From Dimargaris cristalligena (Eukaryota > Kickxellomycota > Dimargaritomycetes > Dimargaritales > Dimargaritaceae): DNA of 12,050 bases. The notes under the pieces are model-generated. The model was given only the letters and a program-made list of their open reading frames with translations. It was not told the DNA's origin and did no database searches. Made by a program: the position numbers and the translations under genes. The stretch spans positions 1 through 12,050 of the forward strand of contig JANBQC010000747.1 of the NCBI GenBank assembly GCA_027576995.1, read 5' to 3'. This document shows, one piece after another, positions 7,449 to 12,050 of this stretch; position 1 is the first letter of the stretch, and every line of letters starts with the position of its first letter.

Positions 7449-8453
7449 TATATACTATTATTACATTCGGTTATATCCGACCTCTCCTTAGACTGCCCTA
7501 TACCCACCCAGACCCCTCTCAGATGAAGTAGAGTTTTATTTAAAGTGAATCTAAGGCAGGCGACCTTTTGGTCATAATTTGCCATCCACAGGGAATAGAT
7601 TAAAGGACAAATGGCTCAAAACCCCTCAAAAGCTACAAATAAAGTCAGACCCCTCCCAAGCACTGTACAATCCCCATACCATGTTTATCGCTTATTCCTC
7701 TCTTTTGGCCACTTTGTCGGCTGCTGGGGCTGATTTATCATTATCCCCTGGTCCTACCTTTCCCCTTAGCTTTATGGTGCTGCCCTAGTAAGGAACCTGC
7801 CCATTTTCAGATATCCAGAGGCAATGGTGATATACTTTAAAGAGCAACCCGCCTCTTATATTGCCTTACTTTATTAGTGACTTATCCGCCTATCCTTAAG
7901 TCCGGTCACATTTCGGGCATTTGGTATGCCACAGCCATAAGCAAATCAAGCCGCCTAAACCAACTAAGGGGGTTTGGCGGGAATGGTCCCTTAAGATGGG
8001 AATCTCTTCCAAAGGTAAACAAACGTGGACCAATCACCGAGTGGCCGGATGGGGTGGTTTGGCTTACGCCGACCACCCTTGTCTCTAGATTAAGGAGGGG
8101 GGGACCACACCACCCTTCCGACCCTAATTAGATAAACACATAGTACTCTATTTTACACGCGCCGCTTCCCTCACCCGTGATTTTTTCATATCCATACAGC
8201 GTGGCGCTTCCAGCCATTGCGGTTACCAATCGCACGTTTCTACCTCAACCACCGCAGTTCATTATTCACTCATCCTAACCGCCGTGTTGACTTACGACTC
8301 CAAAGCCCGCCTTCTGGTTATTTAACCCCTAGACTATCGGCTTTTGTTTGAACCATTTGCCTACCTATAGCTGCAAGCCATCACCCTCCCTCCAACCCAA
8401 TTGCCCTCCCCTACCCCGGTCCTCTATTCTATTCTATTTGACCAACCCTGCCC
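7449..8453. other. Intergenic region / promoter of condensin subunit 2
   Basis: No well-supported gene is seen. A 35-codon ATG frame at 7681-7788 looks signal-peptide-like but is tiny. A frame at 7877-8131 lacks an ATG. CCAATC motifs occur near 8031 and 8226, an ACGCGC sequence (partial MCB-like) near 8156-8161, a short GGGTGGT/ACCACCC hairpin at 8052-8078, and a pyrimidine-rich leader from about 8380 to the ATG at 8454. Confidence 0.45.
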
Positions 8454-11231
8454 ATGGTGTCCAATTTCCAGGGTCCATTTCAGACCCCCAAGCGCTCCTC
8501 CACTTTTGTTGAGAGTGAGATTCCCCTCAACGACTCCACCAACTGGAATGACGATCATGCTGAACGCCGCGCCCGTCGCCGTTCCCTGGCGAGCAGCGGC
8601 AAGCGTCGCTCCATGCTACTCTCCCCCGGTTCCACGGTGAAAAGTCTCCAGACCCCTAGCCGCAAATCGCTGGCCCAACCACTTGAAGTCGTGGGCGCCG
8701 GGGGCATCGCCAGCCCCGGTTCGGCTCTGCAGGCCTTGACGCCGGAGGAACTAACCAAACGCTATGAGGAGTGGATGAAAATCGCCGCCGATAACAAGAT
8801 TAACCAGCAGAACACGTGGCAAGTGGCCCTCATTGACTATTTCCACGACATGTCGCTTTTCCGGGACGGGGACTCCATCAATTTTCAAAAGGCTTCCTGT
8901 ACGTTGGACGGCTGTGTCAAGATTTACACGTCCCGGGTGGATTCGGCTGCTAACGAAGCGGGTCGGTTATTGACGGGTCTGGCCGAAAGCTCCCTCAAGT
9001 CCCGCAAGAATGGTCGGCCCGGCAACGCCGACGATGATGAGGACGAGGACCATGGCGGTCTAAGCGACGATGGTACTTCGACCCAGGCCCGGAAAAAACG
9101 GCACCGCTCCACCCAGGGGGACATCACCCTGGTCAAGGATTTGGCCGTCATTAGTGTCAAGAAATTCGATTTGGAGTTCGCCGTGGACCCCCTCTTTAAA
9201 AAGACCTCCGCGGACTTTGACGAGGGCGGGGCCCGCGGGCTTCTGCTGAACCACTTGACCCTGGACGTCGGTGGCAAGATTATCTTTGATGCGGGAGATG
9301 CCACCGTGGTGGCCGAATCCGACGACGAATTTGAAAGTCCCGCCACGGGTGAGAAGCTAACCCAGCTGAAGACCGAGTTCGCTCCAGCCCTGATCGACTA
9401 TACTCTGTTGCAAAGTAAGTTACAATGCCTCCAGCGGCCTATTGAGGATTTTTGGTAAAACTTACTTATTTATGTGAACATTTAAGTGTTTCACTCGATG
9501 CGTTGATTGACCGTTTAAGGATTTCACGCATCATCTGCGCTATCTATACCCACTGAAGAGTAACTCTGGTTTATTTATGCTGCCTTCGCCAGCATACCCC
9601 TTTTTCCGGGTGATATTGACCTGTAGTCCCCTAATTTACCCCCCCCCATCGGCATCCACCATTTCCCTAATTCGGTACAACAACAATTGAATTTTGCACA
9701 CCCTCATTTATTAGGCACATTCTTTAATGAGTTGGCCAAGAATACCGAAAAGGACGTTTGTACTGCCCTGAGGGATTTCCAGTTCTCCAAGGTGGACTCT
9801 TTAGACATTGCTATGCTCAAGCAGAGTCTTCTGGACGATCCGAACGACCCCAATGCGGACGGTCTAGACGGAGAGGATCAAACCAACCCCTTACTTGACC
9901 CCCCCTTGGGATACGACGACGGTCCATGTGGCGGTGATGATGACGACGACGACGGGACCGGCTTTGCCTTTGGCGACGACATTGCTGATGCCGAAGACGG
10001 GGCATTCTCCGGCCAGGCCAATACCCTAGACGGAGCAGAAATGGTCAGTGGCCACGCCGCCGGGGATGGATTGGCGCCCCCATTGGCACTGGTGGATACT
10101 CAGGAGAACGACATCTTCTCCTACTTTGATGCCAAACTTATCAAGAGTTGGGCCGGTACCGACCACTGGAAACTCCACCCGGCTCTGCGGTCCCGTGCCG
10201 GGGCTGCGCCATTCAACAGCAGCAACATTGGCGGGGGTGATGGTACCGAGCCTCCCAAGTCCCGCAAGCGCCCCCGCGGCGAAAAGGTGGTCTACCAAAC
10301 GGATTTCGTTAACCAACCCGACTTGGATGAGGATCAGTTGTTTGCTTCACCCGCTGTGGCCACGTCGCTCATGCTCTCCCACAGCTACCAGAAGAGTGGC
10401 TCCAGGGACAGCCGGCACCTCCTGCCCGACGACGTCCAGTTCAAGTCCAAGAATCTACTATCCCTATTCGTTAAACCACGCTGCCGACTTCGGTCTTGGC
10501 AACCTAACAGTCAGGGTGATATTGTATTCAGCATGGCGAATAAGAGCGCCCGAGAATTAGCCAACAGCAATAACAACAACCCCAATGATGCCGACCCCTT
10601 GCTAAATCCCGGGGGCCTGGGCCCCATGGAGGAGACCGATATTGGGTTCGGTGGGGACGGTGGAGTCTCGGACGACGAAGGGATCGATGATGGCTTTGGA
10701 CTGGATATGGACGGCGGGGATGATCTAGTACCGAGCAGCCAGGCTTTCACCTCCTTCGGAGACGAGGCTTTCTCTATACCCCAACTTAAGGTGATCAAAC
10801 CCCAGTTCATCAATTACGCCCGGACCGCCAAACGGGTCGATGTTAAGAAACTGAAAGATAACCTTTGGCGCAAATTAACCACGGCTCCGGTAGACGAAGC
10901 CGAAGGGGCCTTTCCCAATACCACCTCAGCGGAAGCGGATGGCCAGGCGCCCGAAACCCCATCGGTCAGCGGTATCAAGGCGGAGGAGGATCAGGTCTTC
11001 TCATTGGAACCCGAAGTTCGCCAAGTGCAGGGCGAGCAGAAATTCACCAACATTATGGATGGCCTCAAGGTACTCTATCCCGAAAAGGCCATTCAGGATA
11101 TTTCCGTTCCCTTTTGCTTTATTTGTCTGCTCCACCTGGCTAATGACCATAACCTACGGATCGTGGAAGACGGATCATTATCGGACCTCATTATCACTCA
11201 GGATGCTCCGGTCGAGAGTATATCAAATTGA
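8454..11231 (+). CDS. BRN1: Condensin complex subunit 2 (Barren/Brn1/Cnd2/CAP-H kleisin), two exons, 825 aa
   Basis: This kleisin bridges the SMC2 and SMC4 heads and recruits the HEAT subunits of condensin for mitotic chromosome compaction. Exon 1 is 8454-9414 and exon 2 is 9715-11231, joined in phase 1 at Ser321. The N-terminal kleisin domain lies at about 103-175, with near-invariant family sequence: DNKINQQNTWQVALIDYFHD, GDSINFQKASCTLDGC, VKIYTSRVDS. Next come a basic/acidic linker and VKKFDLEFAVDPLFKK (about 235-250). The family's short Cys-Pro-Ser-Leu-type motif appears as VCTALRDFQF near 335. WAGTDHW at 466-472 matches a conserved core motif. The C-terminal winged-helix region spans about 686-805 (INYARTAKRVDVKKLKDNLW; IPFCF-like VPFCFICLLHLAND). 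Four S/T-P sites lie in the first 90 residues (T11, S57, T67, S87); T11 (TPKR) and T67 (TPSR) fit the full CDK consensus. Acidic runs punctuate the middle. Length fits the family. The ATG has no in-frame upstream competitor near it. Confidence 0.97.
9415..9714 (+). other. Intron of condensin subunit 2 (300 nt, phase 1)
   Basis: The donor is GTAAGT at 9415-9420 and the acceptor is TTATTAG ending at 9714. A CTAAT branch-like site occurs at 9667-9671. Splicing joins ...DYTLLQ-S-TFFNELAKNTEK..., which keeps the spacing before the VCTALRDFQF motif expected in the family. Reading into the intron meets a stop after 14 codons (TAA at 9456-9458). Confidence 0.85.
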
Positions 11232-11629
11232 TGGGCCTGAGCGACTCTTAATCATCGTTCCACTTGGCTCTATATATACATACATACCCATATACACCTT
11301 ACATAGGTTTTATTGTCTCATTAGCAATTTAGGATATCCGATTAAATTTGCAAAATATAACCATATCCCTATAAACTAATCTATTGATACCCGACGTGAC
11401 GTGTTGGTCGGAAAAGAAGGAGTGTGATATGGAGGATAGTACATGACGCTGAAGAGAAATATTGATTCCAATTAAAGGAGTGATGGAGGGGGTCTGGGAA
11501 TGGAAAGCCCACAAGGTTGACCTGGCCCTTTGCACTTGGGAAGTGGATACCACAGTGTAAGCCATGCACCTGGGTAAAGTTCAACCCGACTATATAGGGT
11601 AAAATCCATATAGGGGGGTCATCATATTT

Positions 11630-11643
11630 AGGTCACGTGACCT
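11630..11643. promoter_or_regulatory. Perfect 14-bp E-box palindrome
   Basis: AGGTCACGTGACCT reads the same on both strands. It shares AGGTCACGTG with the site upstream of Pescadillo. Extended E-boxes of this kind suit a dimeric bHLH factor. It may belong to the promoter of a gene beyond the right edge of the window. Confidence 0.5.
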
Positions 11644-11766
11644 TTGGGGGACGGACATAACCTTCCCCCCCCTATATTATCCACCCATCCATCGCCGCCA
11701 ACATAAGCTGAGACTTCGCCTATATTGCGATGGGGAGGGGGTACGCCCAGAAAGGGCAGGGGCAGC

Positions 11767-11790
11767 GCTGATACTCAATTGAGCACCAGC
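11767..11790. repeat. 24-bp near-palindrome around CTCAATTGAG
   Basis: The ten-base core CTCAATTGAG (11774-11783) is a perfect palindrome. It is flanked by GCTG at 11767-11770 and CAGC at 11787-11790. The two internal mismatches would be A-C in a plus-strand RNA but G-U wobbles in a minus-strand RNA. Confidence 0.6.
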
Positions 11791-11813
11791 GTAGTAGGTG
11801 GGGTTATATTAAT

Positions 11814-11851
11814 GCTTATAATTATACTAACCCCATAATATAATTATAAGC
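11814..11851. repeat. Perfect 13-bp inverted repeat with 12-nt loop
   Basis: GCTTATAATTATA at 11814-11826 is exactly inverted as TATAATTATAAGC at 11839-11851. A second, overlapping pairing is possible: GGGGTTA at 11800-11806 with TAACCCC at 11828-11834. The two stems are mutually exclusive in part. No gene or flanking target-site duplication is evident, so a mobile-element origin is not shown. Confidence 0.8.
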
Positions 11852-12050
11852 CCTGTCCTTTTAAGCTCTACCGTGTTTGTTTTGACTAGCTCTTTAGCCA
11901 GCTATTTTAAATAAAAAGAAAGGCACTAAAAGGTGCCACCAAATGGCAAAAAGGTAATGCCAATTGGACATTAAGAGCCAGAGGCTTCTAAATTCGAATG
12001 GGAGTAGCTAATTGGCAAAATGGGAGATGGAGATTCCCTTTTTAGTATGG

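Larger units (their letters stand above)
11232..12050. other. Non-coding stretch downstream of condensin subunit 2
   Basis: No gene is supported. The first part should be the 3' UTR of condensin subunit 2, with TATATATACATACATACC-like AU-rich sequence near 11270-11295 and no close AATAAA. Minus-strand frames at 11329-11584 show no recognisable features. The rest holds an E-box palindrome (11630-11643), a near-palindrome (11767-11790), a nested inverted repeat (11800-11851), and an AATAAA at about 11909, too far away to serve the condensin gene. Confidence 0.5.

Noticed and set aside
7877..8131. 84-codon plus-strand open frame
   Set aside because: It begins at GTG with no useful ATG, shows no recognisable features, and lies in the condensin promoter region.
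11329..11584. Two overlapping minus-strand frames (67 and 78 codons)
   Set aside because: They lie in the likely 3' UTR of condensin subunit 2, have no recognisable features, and overlap each other in different frames.

Overview
The window is nuclear DNA from a fungus. Three spliced protein genes are supported: a predicted secreted protein with an F-box-like segment (+, 1035-2769), the ribosome-biogenesis factor Pescadillo/Nop7 (-, 6510-4335) and the condensin kleisin subunit 2 (Barren/Brn1/Cnd2/CAP-H; +, 8454-11231). Each carries one intron of 244, 262 and 300 nt with a GTAAG-type donor. Such fairly long introns, intergenic gaps of 0.4-1.7 kb and pyrimidine-rich leaders fit an early-diverging fungal lineage better than a yeast. 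Nothing in the sequence fixes the species, and the lineage is inference.

Layout. 1-1034: AT-rich promoter-like DNA, an uncertain 98-codon open frame (319-615) with a TATA-like box and an AATAAA, then a (TC)21 microsatellite just before the first supported gene. 1035-2769: the secreted F-box-like gene, phase-0 intron at 1356-1599. 2770-4334: intergenic, with a possible E-box, a hairpin and weak evidence for minus-strand exons around a 55-nt intron that has a textbook TACTAAC branch site (3902-3956). 4335-6510: Pescadillo; its true first exon is only 101 nt (6410-6510), so a single-exon reading would give a false N-terminus. 6511-8453: a divergent promoter with E-box and CCAAT motifs, then a low-confidence small spliced gene at 7047-7448, then the condensin promoter. 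8454-11231: condensin subunit 2 with a phase-1 intron at 9415-9714. 11232-12050: non-coding AT-rich DNA with a perfect 14-bp E-box palindrome, a 24-bp near-palindrome and a nested 13-bp inverted repeat.

Function. Two of the genes are core housekeeping: Pescadillo acts in the PeBoW complex for 60S subunit maturation in the nucleolus, and condensin subunit 2 closes the SMC2-SMC4 ring for mitotic chromosome compaction. They are not known to work together, and I see no gene cluster. The unusual gene is the first: a signal peptide directly followed by an F-box-like helical segment, with no recognised downstream domain. I found no transposon, CRISPR array, tRNA or rRNA. No clearly new system is evident; the best leads are the secreted F-box-like protein and the two cryptic small spliced gene candidates.
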